From NCBI GenBank assembly GCA_947359465.1, contig OX375878.1, forward strand, positions 90,742,377 to 90,806,376: DNA of 64,000 bases, in the 5' to 3' direction. The translations under genes and the position numbers were made by a program. Each line of letters starts with the position of its first letter. Position 1 is the first letter of the stretch. This document shows positions 44,351 to 56,929 of the stretch, piece by piece. The notes under the pieces were generated by a model. That model made no database searches and had not been told where the DNA came from. It was given only the letters and a program-made list of their open reading frames with translations. This DNA is from Metellina segmentata (Eukaryota; Arthropoda; Arachnida; Araneae; Tetragnathidae).

Positions 44351-45420
44351 GAGGATAAAAGTTATGACTTGCTTTCCCCTAACGGTAATTTTAAAAGAAA
44401 CTTGCATACCTATAACTATAGTTTTCAAATGATTCAGCTTGTTTTAAAAGTTTCTAGAATTTGTGTAATTCTTCAATGCTCTTAAAATTTATGACAAATT
44501 AAAAAAAAAACATTTTTAGTGAATAAATACGAGGTTGTGAATACAATTGTGTGTTCTGTCGGCGCAAATGTATAAATGCGATAATTAATAGTTAAAATGA
44601 AACTGGGTTGTGGTATCACAGTATTACATTCAATACATGTAAGGTACCACCTGATTGTAATTGAATGGAATATACTTGAGATTATCTTGAGCGTTGCTTT
44701 GGAATCCACACAGCAACAAAAGGCATTCCTAGTGCAGGAATGTGACACAAGAACTCCTGGATAACCAAATAGAAAATAAGTATGCAGATGTTGAGGCCAC
44801 CATTAATCTCATATTTTAGCGCATTCATTTTCAAATTAACCAAGCAAAAAATGCTTCCTTAATATTACGTTTCACAGTTTTGGACCAGACATATCTACCA
44901 AATGATAGGAGGTAGTATGCTAGTGAGAAGATACATATCTATTAGCTTTTTCATGTGTATACGTCTATAAAATCGGAACATTATTAGAAACATACGTGAA
45001 AGGTTTCAAAAAGATATTGCAATTGTTTTGTTTTGTGATTTTAGAACTAGGCGAGACATCCATAAGATAAATATAGCGTCGTGCATACAAAGGATGTGTC
45101 CGTACTTGGCAGAACCTTCTGAGCAAGTGCCTAGGCAAACTGAGTGCGAGAGTTATGTAGTTCACAATATTTAAAAATTCTACGATATTGAGAGAGCTTT
45201 GGGACTGTGTAACTGGGTTGCGTAGAGGGAGGACTGTAAGCAGTGCCATTCGAAAGCTACTGCATTACATTACAATAATAGGATTTTATTAAAAATATAT
45301 ATATTTCAATGCTAATAGCAAATTGCACTTGAATCATTCAAACTGCAAATTAGTTAATGAATATTCGCAATAAAGAATCACCGAGCGTCCTATCTACTTC
45401 ATTCATTCCATATTCTAACA
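44351..45420. other. No gene recognised
   Basis: Unique AT-rich sequence. Short frames of 88 and 94 codons exist on the minus strand (44482-44748, 44965-45249) without similarity to anything I know. Confidence 0.35.
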
Positions 45421-45435
45421 TCAGGACAGATAATT

Positions 45436-45915
45436 CATGTCAAAAGTGCGATTTGTCTCATGGAAAGAGAGAATGAGAGAGAGACGCAACCTACCTCTCT
45501 TTTGCACGTCTTTTAGTTCCAAGTAGCTTACGGAGGCCTGTGAGTATTCATTGTATTCCACATAGCTTGTGGAACACTCATTTGTGATACTTGCGGTACT
45601 TCGATACAGATATTTGGTACGAGATTGAACTCAGATTGGATGATGGGTAGTGTTTAAACATGTGTTCCGTTTCACGTCAAATTTACGATTTGTCCCATCG
45701 AGAGAGAGAGTGTGAGAGAAACGCAGCCTACCTCTCTTTTGCAAGTCTTTTAGATCCAAGCAGCTTACGGAGGCCTGTGAGTATTCATATTGTATTCCAC
45801 ATAGCTTGTGGAACACTCATTTGTGATATCTGAGGTACTTCGATACAGATACTTGATACGATACTGATCTCAGATTGGACAATCTGTAATGTTTGAACAT
45901 GTGTTCCGTTTCATG
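45436..45915. repeat. Tandem duplication, about 238-bp unit, 2 copies
   Basis: CGATTTGTCTCATGG (45449) and CGATTTGTCCCATCG (45687) open two similar units sharing CTACCTCTCTTTTGCA, AGCTTACGGAGGCCTGTGAG, TTGTGGAACACTCATTTGTG and ACATGTGTTCCGTTTCA. A GAGAGA microsatellite lies in each unit. Confidence 0.88.
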
Positions 45916-46069
45916 TCAAGTGCTCTAACTCTACATTAGACGGTTAAAAAATAATATTGTGTCAGTTGCATACCTGGGATGCATATTTCGCAACCAATGC
46001 ACCATAATTATTCATGTTTAATCCTCCTGGTGGTTATCTCGAAAAGGTATCACGTCATACATTCGATTT

Positions 46070-46790
46070 GGTCAAAACTAACCATATTTCGATGGACGAC
46101 ACATCTCGTCATTCAAAGAAAACTGACCAGACCTTGGTGGGCGAGTTATCTCGTCATTCGAAGAAAACTGACCAGACCTTGATATACGAGATATATCGTC
46201 ATTCGATGAAACTTACCAGATCTTGATGGACGAGATATCTCGTCATTCGAAGAAAACCGACCAAACCTTGATATACGAGATATATCATCATTCGATGAAA
46301 CTGACCAGATCTTGATGAACGATATATCTCGTCATTCGAAGAAAACTGACCAGACCTTGATATACGAGATATATCATCATTCAATGAAACTAACCAGATC
46401 TTGGTGGACGAGATATCTCGTCATTCGAAGAAACCTGACCAGACCTTGATATACGAGATATATCATCATTCAATGAAACTAACCAGATTTTGATGGACGA
46501 GATATCTCGTCATTCGAAGAAAACTGACCAGACCTTGATATACGAGATATATCATTCGATGAAACTGACCACATCTTGATGGACGAGCTATCTCGTCATT
46601 CGAAGAAAACTGACCAGATCTTGATAGACGAGATATCTCGTCATTCGAAAACAAACTGACCAAATTCATACCTCATAAAAGGCCATATGTTCATATAACC
46701 AATGAACAAAAACCAATTCATGACGAGCTACATCGCTATGAGCACAATTCGACAGTTCTTGATGAACGAGATATCTCGTCGAAATCATTT
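46070..46790. repeat. Palindrome array: 44-bp units around GACGAGATATCTCGTC
   Basis: About 13 units of 44-46 bp. Each has a palindromic core, then ATTCGAAGAAAACTGACCAG and ACCTTGATGG. Two core types mostly alternate: A is GACGAGATATCTCGTC (for example 46229, 46408, 46497, 46627), B is ACGAGATATATCATC. Together they form about 89-bp dimers, a higher-order repeat. The last core, near 46766, is followed by GAAATCATTTGGAGGGT, the same type of ending as at about 31755-31790. Short frames through the array are artefacts. Confidence 0.92.
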
Positions 46791-46997
46791 GGAGGGTCAA
46801 TATGTATATAAGGCCTGAATTATATATACATTGACTTGAATTTAAGTGATTTGTTGAAATTACCTTCAGATAGGATTCTAAAACATGCTCCACAACACAG
46901 TAGCAAGTACCCACATTTAAACAAAGTTTATCTTTTTTAAAAGTTTGAATATTTTCCCTAAATACCTTATTATTGAATTGAAACCATTTGTGAATCA

Positions 46998-47558
46998 ATG
47001 CATCTCAATGCATTTTATATACACATTTGCGCCGGAACTCTACTCCCACCACAGAAACCAGCTGTAACACAATTCCTCCTCATTCTCTCCCCAACGTACT
47101 TTTCACCGTTCCATGGCCTAAAGCTCCAGATAATCACGTTGCAAAATGTTGAAATGACGAGTTGCACTTTTTATGGGAGCCTTGAAATGTATCGACTTTT
47201 ATCTCGTTTCACCGAAATCGTTTCAACCCCGGGCATATTTATTGCGAGAATCTGTGGAAAGAGGGTACGCTCGAAATTGCGAATGCCGAATGACTCTGAC
47301 TATAAAGCCATGCAGAAGTGGATGTCGACATTCTGGTACTCATTTCGGCACACATACGCCCACAGGGTACCCGAAATGAAAAGAAGCATTTCGCTGCTTT
47401 CCATGGCTTATAAAATAATTCCCCATAAAGAAAGGAAGAGCACGCAGATCAATGTGAAGTTCTTTTCATACATGTGTGTGGGAAATGACTCAGAGTTTTC
47501 TCTCTGGGTAAGAGTTTTGTGCACATCAAATTCAACATCAGTTTTGTTCAGGGAGTAA
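46998..47558 (+). other. Unique block holding a 186-codon open frame, status unresolved
   Basis: This is the longest open frame outside the LTR element: 186 codons from an ATG at 46998, in sequence with more G+C than its surroundings. The predicted product is basic in its middle third (RICGKRVRSKLR, KRSISLL, HKERKST). It has no signal peptide, clear domain or similarity that I recognise. A GTAAGAG at 47508-47514 could be a splice donor. The frame may be chance in a less AT-rich block, an exon, or a conserved non-coding element. I would not call it a gene on this evidence. Confidence 0.25.
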
Positions 47559-47748
47559 CTATATTTATGCAGCTTAGTTTAAAATATATATCTCCAAGGT
47601 TAAGAAAATACGAACTTGTGCGTAATTATCTATTGGTGTTGAAAGCTATTGTATTTTGTAGCTACATGCATAGAGGAAACTTAAAAGTAGAGAGCAATGG
47701 TAACTTTTTATGTGCTCAGAAACATGTGACCAAAACTAGTAGTAACTA

Positions 47749-47885
47749 GGGATGCGACATCGACAACAGAAGATAGACGTTCTATTTTTAAACATCAATG
47801 TTAATTATACATCACCTCCAAACCAACGTTGTTTTTAAACATCAGTGTAATTAAACTTTTATTCCATTTTCTAAAACTGGTTTGC
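47749..47885. mobile_element. Truncated copy of the hAT-type MITE
   Basis: Starts TAGGGATGCGACATCGA like the MITE at 8798. It then has diverged ACATCAATGTTAA and AACATCAGTGTAA words and an inverted piece of its interior (CCATTTTCTAAAACTGGTTTG). No right terminus or target duplication is visible. Confidence 0.6.
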
Positions 47886-47967
47886 TCAACTTCTTGTTTT
47901 ATACCGCAAGGACCAAATTTGACCTAATTGCCATAAGCAACACAAACAACGTCAAGAAATGGACATA

Positions 47968-48230
47968 CACACACAAGGAAACTTTAATTGAAATAGAAGA
48001 GAGAAATACTTACCGAAAGAAACCAAACTTGGACCAAATACAAATAGGTTACTATCACAATCGGAAAATGCATGGAACAATGGCGATCCTGTTATGATAC
48101 ACACAAGGAAACTTTAATTGAAATAGAAGAGAAAAATACTTACAGAAAGAAACCAAACTTGAACCACATACAAATAGGTTACTATCACAATGAGAAAATG
48201 CATAGAACAATGGTTATTCTGTTATGATTG
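47968..48230. repeat. Tandem duplication, 130-bp unit, 2 copies
   Basis: ACACACAAGGAAACTTTAAT at 47969 and again at 48099, with the same following words (GAAATACTTAC.GAAAGAAACC, AAATAGGTTACTATCACAAT, GTTATGAT) in both. Confidence 0.9.
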
Positions 48231-49610
48231 AAAATTACAGCTCTGTTTTTTTTCTTCTACATTCGAGTCAGGATTCACACCGTTTGTCTATCACGCATAT
48301 TGGTTTGTAAGCGCATGCCTGTTTGAGATTGTTATTGTTATGTGTAACGGTGGCTTATAAAAAGATGCTCCACAAAAAGTGGGCGAAGGTCAATAAGGTC
48401 AGTAGCATGACAGTAGGAATTAAAAAACTATATACACATTTTCAATTTAATTATTTCAAAATGATGTTTTCTGAAATGATTCTAAGCATATTGCTATATA
48501 TCTAAATTGAATTTAGTCAGTAACAAAAGTACCTGATTACATATTGTGTTAGTTGTACAATGTGTGAAAATTATATTACCTAATTGATTTGATTAGCTTG
48601 CGTAACGCAGAGTTAACGGAATGCAGTGAAACAAAACTAACCGTGCAAATGGCAAACTTCAGAATAAATTAAATCTAAGTAACATTTACCTTTAAAATGA
48701 GAAGATTTTGGGAACCGCCACTACTTCGAACCGAAAGCAAATACATCAAAATTAATTTATGCGATAGAAAGCATTATCTTTGGATAACACTAGTTTTAAA
48801 GGCTTTATTACTTGAACAAATTTAGCTGCTGTCCTCTAGTTTTAGAGTGTTACTTTTATATCTGACCTTAAATATGGCCACCACGTCGATGCTTTTTTTA
48901 TTGGGGTTTTAATAAATACTAATTTCTAAAGTTAGTCCTCTTAGGGATGCAAAGCGATACTAGATCTTTTTTATTTTTGTGTTTAGCCACCTGATATTTT
49001 GTGGACAGCAAAACTTATTCTTTTAATGTTCGAGACTATGTATTTTCGTATTTTTTACTGAAGGAGAAACATGTGCTGCAAGTTTGTGAATAAAATCTGG
49101 TCAAAATGCAAGAAAAGCAGCGTAGCCAGATGTATTAAATCAAGATAAGTATTTTTGCTAAGCAGATTTCTGGAAAGCAGTCAGTATATTGTAATATTTT
49201 GGAATCGTTCATCAACAAAGACTAAAAAGACTACTATTTGTACTTTGTACGAGTATGCAATGTGTGAGATCAAAATAAATCGTCTTCTCCACATGTCTGC
49301 TGCATTTCCTGCTTTGCCGTCCGAGTGAATGGGTTGAAATATAAATTGCTATCTTTTTTTATCAAAAGCGAGGGGTTTTTAAGTAAATTATTGTATCCAA
49401 GTTTTTTGCCATCCTCATTCCCATTAAGAATGATATTTCTTCTAAATGTTTAAGTTCCAAACTTCAAAAATGGAACCTTTTAGCAAAGGTTACAAGTGTT
49501 CCGGGAATCAGTAGTAACTTGGTTAGTGTTAAATATCTTCACAATAGAATGCCACAGGCCATATGGAACGCAAAAAAAGGAAAGAAGAGAGTTTATTCAA
49601 GACACAACAC

Positions 49611-49612
<2 letters not shown>
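48231..49612. other. AT-rich stretch, nothing recognised
   Basis: Apparently unique sequence without coding frames, element remnants or tandem repeats that I can identify. Confidence 0.4.

Positions 49613-49695
<83 letters not shown>
49613..49695. repeat. AT microsatellite
   Basis: A pure (TA)n run of about 80 bp. Confidence 0.95.
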
Positions 49696-49699
<4 letters not shown>

Positions 49700-51611
49700 T
49701 TGTAGGGTATTGCAGTACTAACCAATAGGATTGGTGTAAATTGAACTGACGTCCAAGAAAGCTACAGAATATTTACACTTGCTGCCTGGAATGTATGACT
49801 CAGCCATAGCAGAACAAAAAGAATTACAAAGACTTTTATAAGCAAAACAACAGCTAGATCATGCATGAAATCATAATCAAGGTTTTGTAATGCCCAATGG
49901 TATGTGGTTTTGTTCTGACATTCCTGAGCTGATGAAAGATTAAGGAATACCTCACAATCAAAAGGAATAACGTCTATTTTTTTTGACTCGTCCAATATTA
50001 ATTTAAAGGATGTTCTTTTGCATAACGGGAGCTAAATTCCTTCCATCCCAGAAACGCATATTATAGGAATGAAGACTTCGATAAACATAGAGACAGTAAC
50101 AACAACAATATTTAGCCCAGTTTTCTTGAACTCAAACGATACATTTCCAAAATTTAAGTGATGTAAAATTTATGGAAATCTATGTAGAAGAATCTCACAT
50201 AATAAAAATTCTGAATGATTATGTTTTTACAGAAAAATTCTAAGCGCTGATTGCAAAATGTTATAAGTCACTATTTTTAATATTTCGTGAAAGCAATGTT
50301 AAGATTCAAGATTCAACATGTTGTTCTGTGGTTTTTGATTTCCACCTTCTAAAAATTAACAAACCAGACTCCAGGATGGGACTAACTCAATTTTTTTGGA
50401 AAAGTAACAAAACATTTTGCTATCTGAGCACAGAATTAAACAGCAAAATGTTTGCTTCATGTAATCATTCACGTCTTTTGGGAGATCATCTATTTGGGAG
50501 ATTATTTATTTTGGATTTGGATATTTTCTATTTGGGTGGAATATATATAGAAAACTACCAACATCTCATTCAAGACATTTTCAGGAACTATAAAAACATT
50601 AGGTGCTGAATCTTCCCTTCCTAGATTCTATTCTTAATTTCTTTCTTTACAACCTAGCTAGCAGTAGTCAGCGATGAACTTCATGAAATGTTAAGCCAAG
50701 ATATCCGAACTATGGAGAGGAGTTATCAAGGTAGACGGGATCCACCAATAAGCTGTGATTACTGTTGTGTTTCGCAGAAGAATAATTGGTAGCACATAAG
50801 AGCAAAATTAACTACTTGTATATGTTTACGAGAATAAATGTATAAATTTAATTTTGTATTTAGTGGTCCTGCAGTGATATGTGAATGATAGTTATGGCTT
50901 TTAATACTATTTTATATCTAAGAAGAAAATTATGACGGAATAAACTACAATTTTGAAAATCAGCTTTAATTTCGCATGTAACAAAATATGACGTTTACAT
51001 CCGTGTAAATAAAGTATATGTATATACATGTTTCGAAATATATAGCAATTGTTATTATACAAAGCACTGAACGCGATGGAGATTTTTTTTTATAGTCATT
51101 CTTGAATTTGGAACCCCCAAAAAGTGAGATTATTCAATTTGTTTCACCCTTTATGAGTAAAAAGTTTAAAATTGTTGGCTAGGGTAATTAGATAAAAGCT
51201 ACACTCTAAGCATTGAAATTGTTTAACCACAGTAAATTTTATTTCGGTTATACATGTTTTTTAATTTAGGTAAACAAAAAACCGTAAAAAAAATATTAAT
51301 TCTAAATTATCATCAATAATATTAGACATTAAACCCAAGATATATCTAAAAAGTATTCAATGACTGGATGCAGATGCAAAGGCCATCAATAGTAAATTTT
51401 TTATACATTTAAATATGACACTAAGTATTTAATGAAAACGTTTATTTATGGAGTATTGTTTGTGTTCATGGTTGCTTGAAACCTTGTTGAGATTTTATCT
51501 TCAACTAACACTAATTAAAAATTATGCTTTTCAGTTTTCAAATTCAAGGTTTACTGCACGTAAGCTAATTTTTGTGTTATCGATCTGTTCGATTTTAAAT
51601 AGAGTCAACCA
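49696..51611. other. No gene recognised
   Basis: AT-rich sequence. Short frames of 77 codons (-, 49762-49995) and 93 codons (+, 50328-50609) have no recognisable similarity. Confidence 0.35.
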
Positions 51612-53340
51612 CTAAAAATGATAAAAGCAATCTAATTTGTGATTCAATAGGTAAAAACTGTAGCAGAATGCATCTTTACTAATTCTAACAATGCAGATTT
51701 TTTACGATTGAAGGCAATTATACTACCATACATAGTAAACAGCGTACTTTCAACGATGAAATGAATTATTGTATAAAAATATGTATATAGTTCATGTGTA
51801 GAGGAGACCGGGGCTTGTTTGCATAAGGGGTAAGTTGGCATACACCTCGTATTTCTTACCACAGTAATTTCAGAGCAGTAATATCGCCACTATATTTAAC
51901 TACACGTGTATGTTACATCATCCACTCTAGTTTTGGTGTGATAAAAGCTTCCAAAGAGAGAAAAAAAATGGATTTGCGTGTTCTCAGCAAAGAAAGTTTT
52001 ATTTTCTTAATTGAAGAATTTGGTGTTTTATGAAGCCCTAGAATAAGTTTTCAATGACTGGTGGATAGAGGGAGAAATTACTATTGTATCCAAGTACTGG
52101 AATTGCTTGTAAAACTAATGCGGACGTGTGAGGCAGTAATTTTGTCACAAAAGTCCTGGTGGTTCACATTTAAGTCGTAAGGCATGTTGGCATAGGAAAG
52201 ATAGTTGACATTGATGGCAATTAATTTTTCATTAATAAAGGAAACACTTCTCTTCAGAATTCAAGGACACAGTCTGGTACAACCGCCACAATAATTTGCG
52301 TAAGTTAAACCACCAATCCAAGTGAACGATCGCCCTACTTTTTTAGTGGACATTAAGCGTTAAAGATTCCCTTGTTGTTCTTCCTTAGTTTTCCTTATTT
52401 TGTATTAAAATATAAGTTTTAAAGAGACTAACTCGCATTATTGCTCAGATCCTATCACAATGATATGCTACGCCAACTTACTTAATGCATTATGCCAACC
52501 TACATCACATCAGGGGTGAGTTTGCATAGTTTGAACATTTTCGTAAACAGTATTTAAAGCTTAAACTATACTATCTATAGTGATGTTTTTTACATTAATC
52601 TGTAGCCAAGGAGTTCCTCTATCAGCAGCATTGGTTATATTAGCTGAAAGAGTATTACTGAAAAAAAAAGAAAAATAAAAACTTAAAACTATGCCAACTA
52701 TCATCGGTCTCTTAGGTTTTCATCCTACCTTTTCTTTTACATTTTTATTTGAAAAGTGATTGCTGTATACATTTTATACAGTACTAGAACGATAATTAGG
52801 TTTGTTGTGTTATTCGATGCTTGAAACATTCATAGTATAGACAGTTTGACACGGAAATCACACCAACTAGAAATTAGTTCTTGCATTTCTTGCTCGGTTT
52901 ATTCGCTAATTGTTTGACACAAATCTCTGCGGCTCTTAAGTCCGGTCGTACCTTGAAAATGATAACAGTATCTTATTTGTGATTCAAAAAACAAACACCA
53001 ATTTAAAATGTAGCATCCATAATAATTAAAGCAATATCAAGGATTGAAGACTCTTGCACTAAAATATATAATAAATATCATTCTTTAAGCTTGGAAATGA
53101 ATTAGTGCATAGAAGTAAATCTAGATCTTGTGTATCTTTTTACTTTAAGTTGAAAAGTGATTGCTGTCTTCGTTTCGTACTGTACCAGAACGTTAATTAG
53201 GTTGCCATTTTACTCGACGTTTGAAACATTCATGGTGCAGACATTTTGGCACGAAATCACACCCATTAAAAATTACAGCCCCTGCGTTTCTTCTTCGGTT
53301 TCTTCGCTAATTTTTTGACACAGATCTCCACGAGCGGCAT
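51612..53340. repeat. Tandem segmental duplication, one copy interrupted by a DNA element
   Basis: Copy 1 is 51612-51801 joined to 52713-52950. Copy 2 is about 52957-53340. Shared words include AAAATGATAA.AGCAAT.TATTTGTGATTCAA, GAAATGAATTA.TG, GAAAAGTGATTGCTGT, TTGAAACATTCAT and TTCGCTAATT.TTTGACACA. Without the insert the period is about 430 bp. Copy 2 has CTTGTGTATCTTTTTAC where copy 1 holds the 911-bp element, so it is an empty site. Confidence 0.8.
51799..52715. mobile_element. 911-bp non-autonomous DNA transposon
   Basis: The element at 51802-52712 starts AGGAGACCGGGGCTTG and ends with the near-inverse ATCATCGGTCTCT. It is flanked by TAG at 51799-51801 and 52713-52715. The word GTTGGCATA or its complement recurs near both ends and inside (51833, 52189, 52493, 52691), like subterminal transposase-binding repeats. 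The duplicated neighbour at about 53125 lacks it. No transposase is present. The 3-bp duplication fits a PIF/Harbinger-like mechanism, but the superfamily is not certain. Confidence 0.75.
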
Positions 53341-54110
53341 TCCGTCCATCCGCATGCCAATTAAGCCGGCATCGACACTCAAGCCTAATCCATTTTGCTC
53401 AGCAGGAAACCCTCGGGGTCCAAACCACCCCATTCACATTTTAATAAAGGCGGCATCGGGGAACAAATCAAAACAAAGGTGGCGCGGTCGCAATTAGAAA
53501 TGCCAAAAAATACCCCGCTAATAGAGCGTATCGATCAAATAATTGATGTTTAAAATGAAAGGCAGGGAAGGGTAAGACCGCAAAACTGTAATTACAACAC
53601 GCGGACGATGAGCATTAAGAGGACTTGGAAGCGTTTTCTAACTTCGTCTCTCTGTTGCTCGAGCGGGGGTAACAGCTGTGCTGTGTAAACCTTCATTAGT
53701 GCTCATTTTTGAATAATTAAGTTCTTCACTAATGGATCTTGGAGTTTGATCTACAGTTGGGTGGGAAGGAGCTTTCTTTTGAAGAGGGGCCGCGTCTCGT
53801 GCCCTGAGAGTTATGAAGGATTTTGCTTGTCTTTTTTTGTTTGAAAAATAATAATCTGCCCGGGTAGTGCTATTGGAAATGGTACGGGCAGGGTAGACGT
53901 GATTAGCGTCGTTAGGGAATCGTTGTTGAGAATGGGTTGAGAGGGAATGGGAACCTTAAATGACTGCGGGATTCGGATGCTTTGGATCTTGATTGGGTTG
54001 GTGTACTTAATCAAGAATGGCCGTTGAAGTACTCGGTTGGATATTGCATGCCCAAAAACTGCCTGAAAAGTCTTCCGATCCGTATTTGAATCAAAATGCA
54101 ATTGATCGTT
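53341..54110. other. Unique, GC-richer block; possible developmental enhancer
   Basis: Non-repetitive, with several homeodomain-type cores: CCAATTAAGCC near 53356, TTTTAATAAAGG near 53438, GCAATTAGAAATG near 53490 and ATCAAATAATTGATG near 53535. No coding frame exceeds 96 codons. The clustering suggests a conserved regulatory element, which needs a cross-species alignment to test. Confidence 0.3.
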
Positions 54111-55080
54111 TACTTTATATTTTACTAACCGGTAAGAAAATACAACTTAATAGTTCATAATATTCTATAGAGTATTTATTTTACCTTGTAGGGGATTATT
54201 TCACTTATTATATATATATAACATAAAATATACAAAATAACCGTAACATAACACACACAAAATAACAAAAAATAACCAAACAGCCGGGGTGCATTAACCA
54301 GAAACGTGCATTGATGAAGGCTTTACCTGGATTACATGTGATAATAATTACATATGATAAACGCAGCGATTTTAAATTTACAGTCATTACATTAATATTT
54401 TGGGACTCCAATATCTCTAAAAGAATATACTACAACACAATTGCTGGTCAATTGGTACGTTTCAAAAAAAAATTTGTAATTCTGATTCAAACTTTTTATT
54501 ACAATGTAAATATCTAAAAAACACACTTCTCAATAACAAATTACCCTTATTCATTCTTTAGTAATATTTTTGAAAGATTCATTAATATCAACAGCTACAC
54601 AACCCATGGATAATTATTTTTCGTAATTTCCTCAGAGCCATTTGAGTTGCTTTTCAATTTTATTTTACTATTTATGAATATCTTTTTGAATATGGGCTGG
54701 GGATTTTAATATTATTTATATTTTTATTTTTCTGCTTTTTATGGACTCGCTGCATCGGAAGTATGGTGTTAGCATATAAGTTATATTGTGTAATTGATGG
54801 CATTTGGTGGTAATTTTTAGGCTTGTTCTTGTTGATCTCCTAGCTGCGGCTTCGGGTTTGATTTCGTTTTGTTCCTGCTCTGTTTTGGTATTTTGTTTTG
54901 TTTTTGTTTTACTTGCTTTTTGGTGGTGTTTGGGGGAGTGTATGAGCAATTTTTTTCAGCATAATGCTGCTCATATGTAGAAAACACCATTTAATGTTGT
55001 TTGGGTTAGGCTCCTCCCTGATGACGCCCTTATCCACCAACATTTCTTCATTTTTTATCATTTTTAGGACTTTTGTTGTT

Positions 55081-55134
<54 letters not shown>

Positions 55135-55660
55135 TTAAGTGACTGAGATATTCGGATGTTTTGGCGCTTTATTAGTTTGGCATATTTAATCGTGATACCA
55201 TTAGTAATCGGTTAGATATTGCATGAACAAGAACTGTGGAAATATCTGAAAGTTTTGTTGACCTTATTTGAAATTGTATGATTACTTTATATTTCCGATC
55301 CGATAATATATTTAAATAGTTAATAATATTCTATAGCCAATTTGAGCTTGGAGATGTTGGCGGATTGGGACATAGCGTAGTTGGTTAGTTGGGTGTCATG
55401 GAGTTAATGCCATATATCTGGAAACAGCTGCTACAAACACAAGCCCCTCGAGGAAACATCTTTATGTGTATACCAGCTTCATGAACCCGAGGGTCCCTAA
55501 TGATATACACTCTATAACAAAAACTACCTTACCCAGAAGAAGTTGTTCGATTGCGATAAACATTGTGTGTGTGTGTGGTGGATGTAAAAAACATACAGAA
55601 AAACAAACCATTAAAATTTCAAAACAATTGAATGATTTATTTCAGAGTTTGTCCGTTACA
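54111..55660. other. AT-rich stretch with one AT microsatellite
   Basis: An (AT)n run lies at about 55086-55132. Around it CGGATGTTTTGG...TTGGCATATTTAATCG at 55150-55190 partly repeats CGGATGCTTTGG...GTTGGTGTACTTAATC at 53973-54012. This hints at an old duplication of about 1.2 kb. No gene is seen. Confidence 0.35.
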
Positions 55661-55669
55661 AAGGGAGGA

Positions 55670-56110
55670 AGTCATTAAGGCGTTGATACACCCCTGGCCT
55701 GGATGCAAGCTGTCATCCGGCATGGCATTGACTGTACAAGTTACTGGATGGTGTCCTGCGGAATTTCTCGCCAAATTGTCTCCAACTATTGGGCTAAAAT
55801 GTCAACGTTTCAGGATGGTTGCAATCGTCTTCCTATAACGTCCTAAGTGTGCTCTATGGGTTTCCATATTTGGCCCTTGAGCATGGTTTCTGGCTCGGAA
55901 TTTATGATTCGATGCCGGAATCTTTTGATGAGAATACGAGTTGGCGAAACATTTATGGCGACACAAGAGTTTGTGTATCGCAGCCTTTACCTTGTGATCC
56001 TTACCGCTTTTACACAAATGAACTTCCCCAAGGTCATGTGCTGTTTCATCAAACATCACTGAGAGTCCATTTTGACTTTTTAAAATATGGCCGTTTTTCA
56101 ACGTATTTAT
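55670..56110 (-). pseudogene. Tc1-like transposase pseudogene, C-terminal part
   Basis: On the minus strand, 55680-55870 reads as the end of a Tc1-type transposase. PIEHT and a stop lead to DVIGRRL, then WREIPQDTIQ and LVQSMPCRMTACIQARG, with at least four in-frame stops. The PIEH motif carries the third catalytic acid (E) of the DDE triad. The upstream part to about 56110 is open for about 130 codons in another minus-strand frame but is too altered to align motif by motif. No terminal repeats were found. The element is inactive. Confidence 0.72.
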
Positions 56111-56929
56111 AAGCTTGAGAGGATTAGGATTTTCTAACATCGTCTTTCTTGCTAACGGGTAGATAACAGCTTTGTAGTGCAGACGTTTCATTAGTGCTAT
56201 GTTGTGGATCGTCAAATTCGTCACTAATGAATTTTGGAGTTCGATCTAAGTATGGGAAGGAAGATGGTGGACTTTTTTGAAAAGGGGCAGATTCTTGCAG
56301 TCTTATAATACGGATTCTTCAGACTTCTTCATTCAGGAAACACATATAGAATTAATCCAAACATTTTCTGATACAGTCTAAATACATTAAGTATTATATT
56401 TAACTTTAGAACATTGTCAGATTTCTTTCCTCCCTCGGTGTATTTATTTTTCTCGCATTCTCCTTCTGTGTCATTATAAACTGTTATTGTCTGTATGTCC
56501 AACACTCGATGTTGTATGTCTTGTGCTTGTTGCAGCTTGACATAATATGGGTCTTATGCCAATACACCCAACCATACAACCTTTAGAACATGTTTTTTAT
56601 ATTTTTTAACAATTGATGATCATGTAACGCTGAACGTCAAATTTTTTGGGTACAAAATCAATTAATTTTCAGAGAGCATTCGATATGTAACTCATAATTA
56701 AATAAAGGATATTAACTGGTATTGCTGATGATAAAACTCGATAATAATTTTAGTTCTGCTAAATCTTTCAGTGTTCGAAATATTCTCATAAAAAGGGCAA
56801 TTTAAAAAAACCTCGCTCTTTTTAAAAGATAAATCCCTTTCATTTAAAAATGAATACCACATAAGCAATTTTTATTGTTCCATCACTTGTTGGGAAGCCC
56901 TTTTTCCAATTCACTTTAAGTGAATAAGT
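56111..56929. other. AT-rich stretch, nothing recognised
   Basis: No gene, array or element identified. Confidence 0.4.

Noticed and set aside
45979..46669. Several 60-70-codon frames on both strands
   Set aside because: All are translations of the 44-bp palindrome units.
55802..56224. A 140-codon minus-strand frame as a novel gene
   Set aside because: It overlaps a Tc1 transposase remnant readable in another minus-strand frame with the PIEH and LVQSMP motifs, so it is best treated as part of that pseudogene.
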